From Prevotella sp. UBA6429 (GTDB lineage Bacteria; Bacteroidota; Bacteroidia; Bacteroidales; Bacteroidaceae): a stretch of DNA of 17,847 nt. The stretch is from the NCBI GenBank assembly GCA_002437285.1, contig DJOV01000052.1:1-17847 (forward strand). The letters run 5' to 3'. Shown here piece after piece: positions 7,524-13,806 of the stretch. The notes beneath the pieces were generated by a model, which made no database searches, was not told where the DNA came from, and saw nothing but the letters and a program-made list of their open reading frames with translations. The number at the start of each line of letters is the position of its first letter. Positions within the stretch are counted from its first letter, which is position 1. The position numbers were made by a program, and so were the translations under genes.

Positions 7524-7568
7524 TACCTATTAGTGGGTAATTGGGTGCTATCCTCATAAGTAGGTATT
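7522..7568. promoter_or_regulatory. 8+8 bp dyad between divergent promoters
   Basis: AATACCTA (7522-7529) and TAGGTATT (7561-7568) are perfect inverted copies separated by 31 bp. The left arm overlaps the -33 element of the candidate RNA promoter and the right arm lies 36 bp before the -33 element of the hemerythrin-regulator promoter. This position suits an operator for a DNA-looping or tandem-dimer regulator (inference). Confidence 0.45.
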
Positions 7569-7603
7569 TTGCCGGTGGGAGAAGAAAAAGGAAAGGCAAA
7601 ACG

Positions 7604-7636
7604 TTGTCAGTCTCGTCAAAAAATGGTTAACTTTGC
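7604..7636 (+). promoter_or_regulatory. Promoter of the hemerythrin-LuxR gene
   Basis: TTG (7604-7606), a 21-bp spacer and TAACTTTGC (7628-7636) match the Bacteroidetes promoter form. The ATG at 7668 is 31 bp past the -7 box, so the leader is short. Confidence 0.65.
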
Positions 7637-7667
7637 AAATGCAAACATATTTATTAAGGTGTAAAAG

Positions 7668-8624
7668 ATGAAAAATCAGAAGATGTACGAACCCGACGAT
7701 AAGCTCATCAATATCATCGGAGACAACTACAACATCCTGCAAGCACTGGGCAGCTTCGGCATCAGCCTGGGCTTTGGCGACAAGACCGTGCGCGAGGTTT
7801 GCGAAGAGCAGCATGTCGACACTTACACCTTCCTCGCCGTGGTCAACCTCACCATCAATGGCTACCGCGGCTACGATGACGCCTACCGCCTCTCGGTGCC
7901 CACGCTGCTGAAATACCTGAAGGCCTGCCATGCCTATTACATCGATTTCGAACTGCCCTTCATACGCCGTGAGCTGCAGGAGGCTCTCGACGAGAACGAT
8001 AACCTGGCCCGCCTCATCCTCAAGCTTTACGACGAGTATGCCCACAGCATCATCAACCACATGCGCTATGAGGAAAAGACCGTGTTCCCTTACGTGGAGA
8101 AGCTCGAGGCGGGAGAGGCACCCAAGAACTACGACATACATATGTACTCGAAGCACCATGAGCAGACCGACCAGAAGCTCAAGGAGCTGAAGAACATCAT
8201 CATCAAGTATCTGCCCTCCGACGGATTGCGCAACAACCAACTGTCGGCCACACTCTACGACATCTACAACTGCGAGGACTGGCTCGCCCAGCACACACAG
8301 GTCGAGGACCACATCTTCATACCCGCCATTCGCGAACTGGAGCGGCGAAGCAAGCAAGACGACGTGTCGGTGAAGATCTCAAACATGATCAACCAAAACC
8401 CGGAGGCGCAGGAGAAGCTCTCAGACAGGGAGAAAGACGTGATTGTGGCGCTTGTGCAGGGCATGAGCAACAAGGAGATTGCCGATTACCTCTGCATCTC
8501 CATCAACACCGTCATCACGCACCGGCGCAACATAGCGCGCAAACTGCAGATCCACTCGGCCGCTGGCCTGACCATCTATGCCATCGTCAACAACCTCGTG
8601 GACATCAGTACCGTGAAGTTGTGA
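7668..8624 (+). CDS. Hemerythrin-like sensor fused to LuxR-type DNA-binding domain
   Basis: This 318-residue protein has three parts. Residues ~10-60 resemble the N-terminal helical region of the YtfE/ScdA di-iron family (IIGDNYNILQALGSFGI). Residues ~80-225 are a hemerythrin-like four-helix bundle. Candidate iron ligands are His88, His131 with Glu135 (HxxxE), His163 or His164, His209 with Glu213 (HxxxE), and possibly His126 and His215. This spacing parallels the E. coli YtfE ligands. Residues ~250-312 form a LuxR/NarL helix-turn-helix (LSDREKDVIVALVQGMSNKEIADYL). YtfE-type di-iron centres respond to nitric oxide, oxygen or iron. Here such a centre would control DNA binding directly (inference), giving a one-component redox regulator. 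It has its own promoter and a hairpin terminator at 8752-8784, and is followed by a second LuxR-type gene with a closely similar HTH. Confidence 0.87.
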   Translation: MKNQKMYEPDDKLINIIGDNYNILQALGSFGISLGFGDKTVREVCEEQHVDTYTFLAVVNLTINGYRGYDDAYRLSVPTLLKYLKACHAYYIDFELPFIRRELQEALDENDNLARLILKLYDEYAHSIINHMRYEEKTVFPYVEKLEAGEAPKNYDIHMYSKHHEQTDQKLKELKNIIIKYLPSDGLRNNQLSATLYDIYNCEDWLAQHTQVEDHIFIPAIRELERRSKQDDVSVKISNMINQNPEAQEKLSDREKDVIVALVQGMSNKEIADYLCISINTVITHRRNIARKLQIHSAAGLTIYAIVNNLVDISTVKL

Positions 8625-8657
8625 TGCGGCGAAGTGGATTCCGCTTGTCGGCGGCGT

Positions 8658-8757
8658 GACAAAAATAATGGCGGCGCGACAGGAAATATGTCTGCGCGAC
8701 AAGAAATATGTCTGCGCGACAAGAAATATGTCTGCGCGATAAAAAATAATGGCCGCA
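8658..8757. repeat. Five 20-bp tandem repeats downstream of the hemerythrin regulator
   Basis: Units lie at 8658, 8678, 8698, 8718 and 8738, each exactly 20 bp. Units 3 and 4 are identical (GACAAGAAATATGTCTGCGC), unit 2 differs by one base, and units 1 and 5 diverge in the middle (AATAATGG). Units 2-4 each contain the dyad GACA-N7-TGTC. The last unit overlaps the left arm of the terminator hairpin. Confidence 0.85.
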
Positions 8758-8795
8758 CAGCACAATAATCATGGGCTGTGCGGCTTTATATATTT
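8752..8795 (+). terminator. Hairpin terminator of the hemerythrin-LuxR gene
   Basis: A perfect 10-bp stem (8752-8761 GCCGCACAGC with 8775-8784 GCTGTGCGGC) and 13-nt loop are followed by TTTATATATTT. The stem is strong and the tail is T/A-mixed. It separates the two 20-bp-period arrays. Confidence 0.65.
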
Positions 8796-8796
8796 A

Positions 8797-8961
8797 TAAT
8801 CGGTCTTATCTGATGTAGCCGGTATCGCTGATATGTAGCCGGCATCATCTGTTAGTAAGCGACATTTATATATCATATAATTGATATAGGTAATATAACC
8901 GACTTATCTGTATGAACCGGCATTATCTCTTTATAGCCGGCAACGAGTTATAGCCGGCAAC
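8797..8961. repeat. Array of degenerate TAGCCGGCATC repeats upstream of the LuxR gene
   Basis: Copies of a core close to TAGCCGGYATC begin at about 8815, 8835, 8855 (degenerate), 8895, 8913, 8933 and 8950, with a weak copy near 8797. The first three are exactly 20 bp apart and the next is 40 bp on. The vacant slot holds a 20-bp AT-rich dyad (8869-8888, arms TATATCA/TGATATA). The last copy ends about 20 bp before the ATG at 8980. Clustered similar sites directly before a regulator gene suggest binding sites on DNA, or on RNA if they are in the leader. Confidence 0.7.
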
Positions 8962-8979
8962 GTGAAAAAGAGAGAAAGA

Positions 8980-9576
8980 ATGACGATGGAACGTCCCAAG
9001 ATAGCAGTGATAGACCCCAACACGCTGGCCGTGATGGGTATGCGGCAGATACTCCAGAACGTGATGCCCATCATGACGGTGGAGGCTTTCAGCACGTTTG
9101 ACGACCTGCTGATGCATGACGCCGACCGCTTTGTGCACTTCTTCGTGGCGCAAAGCGTGGTGCTCGAGCATCGGCCTTTTTTCCTCGAACGCAGGCACAA
9201 GACCATTGTCACCACACTCTCGCTAAACCCGCAGACGCAGCTCAGCTCCTTCCATAGCCTTTGCATCAATCAGCCCGAGGAGGATGTGGTCAAAGACTTG
9301 CTCCACTTGGAACAAGGCGCCCATGCCGGTGGCCGCAACTTGCCGCCCATGCCTCGGGCGCTCAGCGAGAAGGTGCTCAGCGACCGTGAGATAGAGGTGT
9401 TGAGCCTCATCGCGCAAGGCATGCTCAACAAGGAGATAGCCGACCAACTCAACATCAGTCTCACGACGGTCATCAGTCACCGCAAGAATATCCAGGAGAA
9501 ACTGGGCATGAAGAGCGTGTCGGCGCTCACCATCTATGCAGTGATGCACGGCTATGTGGACGTGAACAAGATTTGA
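8980..9576 (+). CDS. LuxR/NarL-type regulator with degenerate receiver domain
   Basis: This 198-residue protein starts from ATG-8980. GTG-8962 upstream or ATG-8986 are alternatives; ATG-8986 starts directly at MERPKIAVID. Residues ~5-115 follow the receiver fold (KIAVIDPNTLAVMGMRQIL) but lack the acidic pair and the phospho-accepting Asp: the expected site reads FVHFFVAQSVV. It is probably a pseudo-receiver not controlled by phosphorylation. Residues ~130-195 are a LuxR HTH (LSDREIEVLSLIAQGMLNKEIADQL). The HTH and the tail LTIYAVMHGYVDV closely match those of the hemerythrin-LuxR protein upstream, so the two probably arose by duplication or recognise similar DNA. The gene is preceded by the repeat array 8797-8961. 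I see no clear -33/-7 promoter. Confidence 0.85.
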   Translation: MTMERPKIAVIDPNTLAVMGMRQILQNVMPIMTVEAFSTFDDLLMHDADRFVHFFVAQSVVLEHRPFFLERRHKTIVTTLSLNPQTQLSSFHSLCINQPEEDVVKDLLHLEQGAHAGGRNLPPMPRALSEKVLSDREIEVLSLIAQGMLNKEIADQLNISLTTVISHRKNIQEKLGMKSVSALTIYAVMHGYVDVNKI

Positions 9577-9610
9577 GGCGGATCGTGGTCGTGTCGGCTG
9601 CGGTCGCGTG

Positions 9611-9660
9611 TGTTGTTCTGTTGTTGTCTGTTGTTGTCTGTTGTTGTCTGCCGTTGTCTG
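9611..9660. repeat. Five 10-bp tandem repeats between convergent genes
   Basis: TTGTTGTCTG occurs three times in a row (9621-9650), flanked by one-end variants TGTTGTTCTG (9611-9620) and CCGTTGTCTG (9651-9660). The repeat lies between the stop codons of the convergent LuxR and phospholipase-D-family genes and carries no gene. Confidence 0.85.
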
Positions 9661-9691
9661 CCGTGATTGGTGTTGTCTGCTGCGACAGCCG

Positions 9692-9708
9692 AAAAGGCGG
9701 ACCCCGCC
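9692..9708 (-). terminator. Weak terminator of the kdsA-kdsD-PLD transcript
   Basis: On the minus strand, directly after the TAG stop, GGCGG-GGT-CCGCC forms a 5-bp GC stem followed by TTTT (9695-9692). The stem is short and the loop tight, so this is a modest call. Confidence 0.4.
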
Positions 9709-10980
9709 CTACAATAAAGGCGCGAGCAGATGGGCGAACCATCCGCGGAACCGTTGCCAGGGCGTGCGCCATTGTTTCCACGTCTCGGGCGTGAGCCGGA
9801 AGGAATCGCTCTTCTCCGTGTCGAAGAGACGGTCGAGCTCATGGGTCGTGCAAGGGTCGATGATGACCGCGTTCTCCTCATAGTCCCATGCCAGGCTGCG
9901 GGCGTTGAGATTGGCCGATCCCACGGTGCAGAAGCGGCCGTCGACCATGATGACCTTGGTGTGATGGAAACCGGGCTTGTACATCCACACGCTGCAGCCG
10001 CGCTTCATGAGTTTGTGGGCGTTGTAGAATCCGCAGTCGGGCGTGAGCGGGATGTCGCTCCTCACTGACAGCATGATCTCCACCTTCACGCCGCGCTTGA
10101 CGGCTTTGCGCAAGGCCCGCTTGATGCTGCGGTTGAGCGTGAAATAAGGGTTGATGAGCTTGATGCTGTCTTGCGCCATGCTGATGGCATGGGTGTAGAA
10201 GTCGCGTATGATGCGGTTTGACGTGTGTGGCTCACGGTTGACGATGCCCACCATCTTGTGTCCGGCCGTCCGGCAAGTGTCGGGCTTCAGTCCGTGGAAG
10301 TAGCTGGCGTCACCCAGTCCGCGGTAGTATTGGGGGCCGTGTATGTTGTGGTGGGTCACCTTGTTCCACATGCGGAGGAAGATGTCCTGCAAGGTGTTGA
10401 CCTCGGTGCCCTCGATGCGGCAGTGCATGTCGTGCCACTCGCCCACCTGTGGCGTTCCCTTGATGTAATAGTCGGCCACGTTCATGCCGCCCGTGTAGGC
10501 CACCTTGCCGTCGATGACCACGATCTTGCGGTGGTCGCGGCTCCAGATGTCGTTGAAGTATGGGAACCTCACGGGGTTGAACTCGTAGATCTCGATGCCC
10601 AGCGCGCGGATGGAGTCGAGGTCGCGGTGGCGCATGGGTTGGTTGTTGCTGATGTTGCCGAAGCCATCGAAGAGCAAGCGCACCTCCACACCCGCCTTCG
10701 CCTTGGGAGCGAGGTGGCTGATGAGCAACCGGTTGATGGAATCGTTGCGGAAGTTGAAATACTCCATGTGGATGCTCTTCTGTGCCTGGTCGATGGCTCG
10801 GAAGAGATCATCAAACTTCTCCTGTCCGCTCATGAGGAGCGTCACGCTGTTGTCCCTTGAGAACGAGACGCCCTCCTTCTCCAGGTGTCTTACGATGAGA
10901 GAGTCGCTCGTCTGGGCTTTGGCTTGCGAGGGGATGAGCAAGAGAAGCATCAGTGAGAGACAGCTAAGTATCATGGTCAT
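9709..10980 (-). CDS. Exported phospholipase-D-family protein (cardiolipin-synthase-like)
   Basis: This 423-residue protein starts from ATG-10980. The frame runs upstream to 11220, but that part overlaps the kdsD gene, and ATG-10980 begins a hydrophobic signal sequence ending QAKA-Q (residue ~22). Two HKD catalytic motifs are intact: H150-x-K152-x4-D157 (HRKIVVIDGKVAYTGGMN) and H340-x-K342-x4-D347 (HTKVIMVDGRFCTVGSANLN). Paired HKD sites with these GGMN/GSAN contexts are typical of cardiolipin synthases, which join two phosphatidylglycerols or related lipids. Unlike classical ClsA it has a cleavable-type signal rather than two N-terminal membrane helices, so it may act in the periplasm. A phospholipase or other phosphatidyl-transfer role is possible. 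It follows kdsD by 100 bp on the same strand and may be the third gene of that operon. Confidence 0.88.
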   Translation of the reverse strand: MTMILSCLSLMLLLLIPSQAKAQTSDSLIVRHLEKEGVSFSRDNSVTLLMSGQEKFDDLFRAIDQAQKSIHMEYFNFRNDSINRLLISHLAPKAKAGVEVRLLFDGFGNISNNQPMRHRDLDSIRALGIEIYEFNPVRFPYFNDIWSRDHRKIVVIDGKVAYTGGMNVADYYIKGTPQVGEWHDMHCRIEGTEVNTLQDIFLRMWNKVTHHNIHGPQYYRGLGDASYFHGLKPDTCRTAGHKMVGIVNREPHTSNRIIRDFYTHAISMAQDSIKLINPYFTLNRSIKRALRKAVKRGVKVEIMLSVRSDIPLTPDCGFYNAHKLMKRGCSVWMYKPGFHHTKVIMVDGRFCTVGSANLNARSLAWDYEENAVIIDPCTTHELDRLFDTEKSDSFRLTPETWKQWRTPWQRFRGWFAHLLAPLL

Positions 10981-11080
10981 ACACTCAAATTTTTCATGGC
11001 GCGGCGCCAGTGTCGCGCTTGTTATCCCCATTTGTGTTGTCGTTTTGTGGTTGGGTTCGGATGGATATGCGGTTGCTGTG

Positions 11081-12073
11081 TCATTGGTTGAGCATCGACG
11101 AGGCATAACTGTCGACGATGCCCAGCAGCTTGCGTTGCTTGTCGCATACCAGCACCGAGTGGATCTTGTACCGGTGCATGATGCGCTGTATCTCGGAGAT
11201 CTTGGTGTTGGGCGACACAATCTTCGGGTTGCGGGTCATGATGTCGGCCACCGTGTGGTCGAAGAATTCGGCCTGCCAGCGCTCCATGGCGCGGCGGATG
11301 TCTCCGTCGGTGATGAGGCCGATGACACATCCATCGCCGTCGAGCGACACGCCCAGTCCGAGCTTGCCTTTCGAGACGTGGATGATGGCCTGCCCCAGGT
11401 GCATGTCTTGCGGCACGATGGGCATGTCGTCGGTGCGCATCACGTCCTCGGCCGTGGTGAGGAGGCGCTTGCCCAGTTCGCCGCCGGGATGGAACTGCGC
11501 GAAGTCGCGGGGGCGGAAGTTGCGCACCTGCATCAGGGCCACGGCCAACGCATCGCCCATGGCGAGCGCAGCCGTTGTCGACGACGTGGGCGCGAGGTTG
11601 AGGGGACATGCCTCGTGGGCCACATACACCTTGATGTGTATGGTGGAGTATTTGGCGAGCAGCGACTCCGGGTTGCGGCTCATGCCGATGATGGGTACAT
11701 GCATGTGGAGGAGGATGGGCACGAAGCGCAGGAGCTCGTCGGTCTGTCCTGAGTTGCTGAGCGCCAGCACCACGTCGTCGGGCGTCATGACACCCAGGTC
11801 GCCGTGGTAGGCGTCGAGCGGATTGATGAAGAAAGCCGGCGTGCCGGTGGAGGCCAGTGTGGCCGCGATCTTCTGCCCGATGTTTCCGCTCTTGCCGACC
11901 CCCGTCACGATGACCTTGCCGTGGCAGTGATAGATGAGGTCGACGGCCCTGACGAAGTTGTCGTCGAGCTGTGGTATGAGGTCGAGCACGGCTTGCGCCT
12001 CGTCGCGGAGGCAGCGCTCGGCGTAGCTGCGCGACAGCGACAGGTCGCCGGCCGGTATGGAGGGATTTTGCAT
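11081..12073 (-). CDS. kdsD: Arabinose-5-phosphate isomerase (SIS + two CBS domains)
   Basis: This 330-residue protein starts from ATG-12073, 22 bp after the kdsA stop. The frame extends upstream, but only inside kdsA. Residues ~40-175 are a SIS sugar-isomerase domain (VIVTGVGKSGNIGQKIAATLASTGTPAFF, LSNSGQTDELL, AYHGDLG with His90). They are followed by the family signature FHPGGELGKRLL (194-205), then two CBS domains (~208-265 and ~275-330). The enzyme converts ribulose-5-phosphate to arabinose-5-phosphate, the precursor KdsA uses to make KDO-8-phosphate for the LPS inner core. Tight linkage with kdsA supports this over a capsule-specific (KpsF) or gluconate-specific (GutQ) paralogue. It is cytoplasmic. 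Confidence 0.93.
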   Translation of the reverse strand: MQNPSIPAGDLSLSRSYAERCLRDEAQAVLDLIPQLDDNFVRAVDLIYHCHGKVIVTGVGKSGNIGQKIAATLASTGTPAFFINPLDAYHGDLGVMTPDDVVLALSNSGQTDELLRFVPILLHMHVPIIGMSRNPESLLAKYSTIHIKVYVAHEACPLNLAPTSSTTAALAMGDALAVALMQVRNFRPRDFAQFHPGGELGKRLLTTAEDVMRTDDMPIVPQDMHLGQAIIHVSKGKLGLGVSLDGDGCVIGLITDGDIRRAMERWQAEFFDHTVADIMTRNPKIVSPNTKISEIQRIMHRYKIHSVLVCDKQRKLLGIVDSYASSMLNQ

Positions 12074-12095
12074 GATGTACGTGATGTGGAAGATG

Positions 12096-12851
12096 TTAAT
12101 CGAGTAGCTGGCTGATGAGCCCTTCGAGCTTGTCGAGCTCCAGCATGTTGGCTGCGTCAGACAATCCTTGGTCGGGGTCAGGGTGCACCTCGAAGAAATA
12201 GCCCGTGGCGCCAAAAGCCTTGGCGGCCAGCGCCATGGCCGGCACAAACTTGCGGTCGCCGACGGTCTTGCCGTCACCGGCCGACGGTCGCTGCACGCTG
12301 TGAGTGCAGTCCATGATGACGGTGGGCACAATCTCCCTCATGTCCGACAGGTTGCGGAAGTCCACCACGAGGTTGTTGTAGCCGAAGCAGTTGCCCCGCT
12401 CGGTGAGCCACACCTCCGTGGCGCCGCTGTCGAGCGCTTTCTCCACGGGATAGCGCATGTCGCGTCCCGAGAGAAACTGCGCCTTCTTGATGTTGACCAC
12501 CTTGCCCGTCTTGGCGGCGGCCACCAGCAGGTCAGTCTGCCTGCAGAGGAAGGCGGGAATCTGCAGCACGTCGCACACCTCGCCAGCCGGCTTCGCTTGC
12601 CAGGCCTCGTGGATGTCGGTGGTGATGCGCAGGCCGTAACGGTCCTTCACGTCGGCCAGCATCTGCAAGCCCTTGTCGATGCCCGGTCCGCGGAAAGAGT
12701 GGATGGATGTGCGGTTGGCCTTGTCGAAGGAAGCCTTGAAGATGATGTCGGTGCCGAGGCGCCGGTTGATGTCCGTCAGCGTTGCGGCTACGGTGTCAAG
12801 CAGTTGGGCCGACTCGATGACGCACGGGCCGGCTATGAATGTGGGTCGCAT
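12096..12851 (-). CDS. kdsA: 3-deoxy-8-phosphooctulonate (KDO-8-P) synthase
   Basis: This 251-residue protein starts from ATG-12851 (MRPTFIAGPCVIES); the 10 codons to 12881 overlap the promoter. Family motifs appear in order: GPCVIES (8-14), KASFDKANRTS, GPGIDKGL, TDIHE, QIPAFLCRQTDLL, KKAQFLS, TERGNCFGYNNLVVDFR, DCTHSVQRP and EVHPDPDQGLSDAANML. The enzyme condenses phosphoenolpyruvate with arabinose-5-phosphate. Cys10 in GPCVIES marks the metal-dependent class (Aquifex type); the E. coli class has Asn there. It is the first gene of the kdsA-kdsD(-PLD) operon with a consensus promoter at 12878-12909. Confidence 0.95.
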   Translation of the reverse strand: MRPTFIAGPCVIESAQLLDTVAATLTDINRRLGTDIIFKASFDKANRTSIHSFRGPGIDKGLQMLADVKDRYGLRITTDIHEAWQAKPAGEVCDVLQIPAFLCRQTDLLVAAAKTGKVVNIKKAQFLSGRDMRYPVEKALDSGATEVWLTERGNCFGYNNLVVDFRNLSDMREIVPTVIMDCTHSVQRPSAGDGKTVGDRKFVPAMALAAKAFGATGYFFEVHPDPDQGLSDAANMLELDKLEGLISQLLD

Positions 12852-12877
12852 GTGGTTTCTCCTATTTATATTGTTAT

Positions 12878-12909
12878 GCAAAGTTAGTTAAAAGACGTTG
12901 CAAAAACAA
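12878..12909 (-). promoter_or_regulatory. Promoter of kdsA-kdsD
   Basis: On the minus strand, TTTG (12910-12907), a 20-bp spacer and TAACTTTGC (12886-12878) match the Bacteroidetes consensus. The kdsA ATG follows 27 bp later, supporting ATG-12851 as the start. Confidence 0.75.
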
Positions 12910-12956
12910 ACGTTTAACAATAATTTAACAAACGGGTGTAAAAAACTTGTTGAAAT

Positions 12957-12988
12957 TTTGGAAGAGAAGAGTTTATTCTATATTTTTG
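12957..12988 (+). promoter_or_regulatory. Promoter of the 13107 outer-membrane protein gene
   Basis: TTTG (12957-12960), a 20-bp spacer and TATTTTTG (12981-12988) match the consensus on the plus strand. It is divergent from the kdsA promoter, with about 50 bp between the two -33 elements. Confidence 0.7.
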
Positions 12989-13106
12989 TAGCGCTTTTAT
13001 GAGACGGCGAGGCGGGAGAAGGTCCCGTTAGTGCCCGATAGACAACCAATTAGGAATAAAGAAATAGAGAGTTAATCAGTATTTATTAATTAAAAATTTA
13101 AGTAAA
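12989..13106 (+). other. Leader of the outer-membrane protein gene, about 110 nt
   Basis: The predicted leader is long compared with the 25-30 nt leaders of kdsA and the hemerythrin gene. It contains a small hairpin (CGGGA 13013-13017 with TCCCG 13023-13027) and an A/T-rich, unstructured last 40 nt before the ATG, as often seen before highly translated Bacteroidetes genes. No known riboswitch was recognised. Confidence 0.45.
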
Positions 13107-13646
13107 ATGAAAAAGTTATTTATGACTTTGGCAGCAGCTGTCATCGCAGTGAGCGCCAGTGCACAGGTCTATGTGGGTGGCAACGCAGGTATTGCCAGCA
13201 CCAAGATTGCCGGTCAGGACAGCAAGACCACTTATAAGGTTCTTCCTGAGATTGGCTACAAGATCAACGGCGACTGGGCAGTCGGTACTGTCGTAGGCTG
13301 GGGCAAGGGCAACCCTGTCACCATCGAGGACGCAGACGCAGCAGTAGGCACCTTTGAGGTGGCTCCCTATGTGCGCTACACCGCCCTTCACAGCAAGGTG
13401 GTCGACCTGTTTGTTGACGGTGGCTTCTCATATAAGCACTACAACGGCACGGGCAATGAGTGGACAGTGGGCCTGAAGCCCGGTGTTGCCTTCAACGTCA
13501 ACAAGAGTGTGAGCGTCGTCGCTCATGTCGGTTTCGTGGGCTACAAGACCTACAAGCCCAGCTACGACCATGCCAAGAGCAGCAACGCTTGGGGTGTGGA
13601 CCTCGACGGCAACAACCTGACGCTGGGTGTTCTGGTGAACCTCTAA
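13107..13646 (+). CDS. Small outer-membrane beta-barrel protein
   Basis: This 179-residue protein has a 20-residue signal peptide (MKKLFMTLAAAVIAVSASAQ). About eight amphipathic beta strands follow (VYVGGNAGIAS, YKVLPEIGYKINGDWAVGTVVGWG, EVAPYVRYTAL, VDLFVDGGFSYKHY, WTVGLKPGVAFNV, VSVVAHVGFVGYKTY), ending in LTLGVLVNL. This fits the outer-membrane beta-barrel (OmpW/OmpX-like, porin_4-type) superfamily. No enzymatic or OmpA peptidoglycan-binding domain is present. It is monocistronic, with a consensus promoter, long leader and very strong terminator, which suggests high expression (inference). The specific role is unknown. Confidence 0.85.
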   Translation: MKKLFMTLAAAVIAVSASAQVYVGGNAGIASTKIAGQDSKTTYKVLPEIGYKINGDWAVGTVVGWGKGNPVTIEDADAAVGTFEVAPYVRYTALHSKVVDLFVDGGFSYKHYNGTGNEWTVGLKPGVAFNVNKSVSVVAHVGFVGYKTYKPSYDHAKSSNAWGVDLDGNNLTLGVLVNL

Positions 13647-13705
13647 TGGCGACATGCGTCAGCGGTTCTTCCTCGCGGAGAGCCTGCTGGCAAGATAAAA
13701 GACAG

Positions 13706-13756
13706 GCAGGCTTCCTGCGCTCCGTCATGGAGCATGCAGGAAGCCTGCTCTTTTTT
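13706..13756 (+). terminator. Strong terminator after the outer-membrane protein gene
   Basis: A 13-bp perfect stem (13706-13718 with 13736-13748) is extended by an inner 5-bp stem (GCTCC/GGAGC, 13719-13733) and followed by TCTTTTTT. On the minus strand the exit sequence is CTGTCTTTTATC, so it may also stop the convergent ATPase transcript. Confidence 0.9.
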
Positions 13757-13806
13757 GTGTGTCGGCAGTGGCCTGCCCCACATCAGCATTCTGTATCCCC
13801 TACCTG

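Noticed and set aside
8658..8957. CRISPR array
   Set aside because: The repeats are directly adjacent or degenerate, with no unique spacers of constant length, and no cas genes are nearby.
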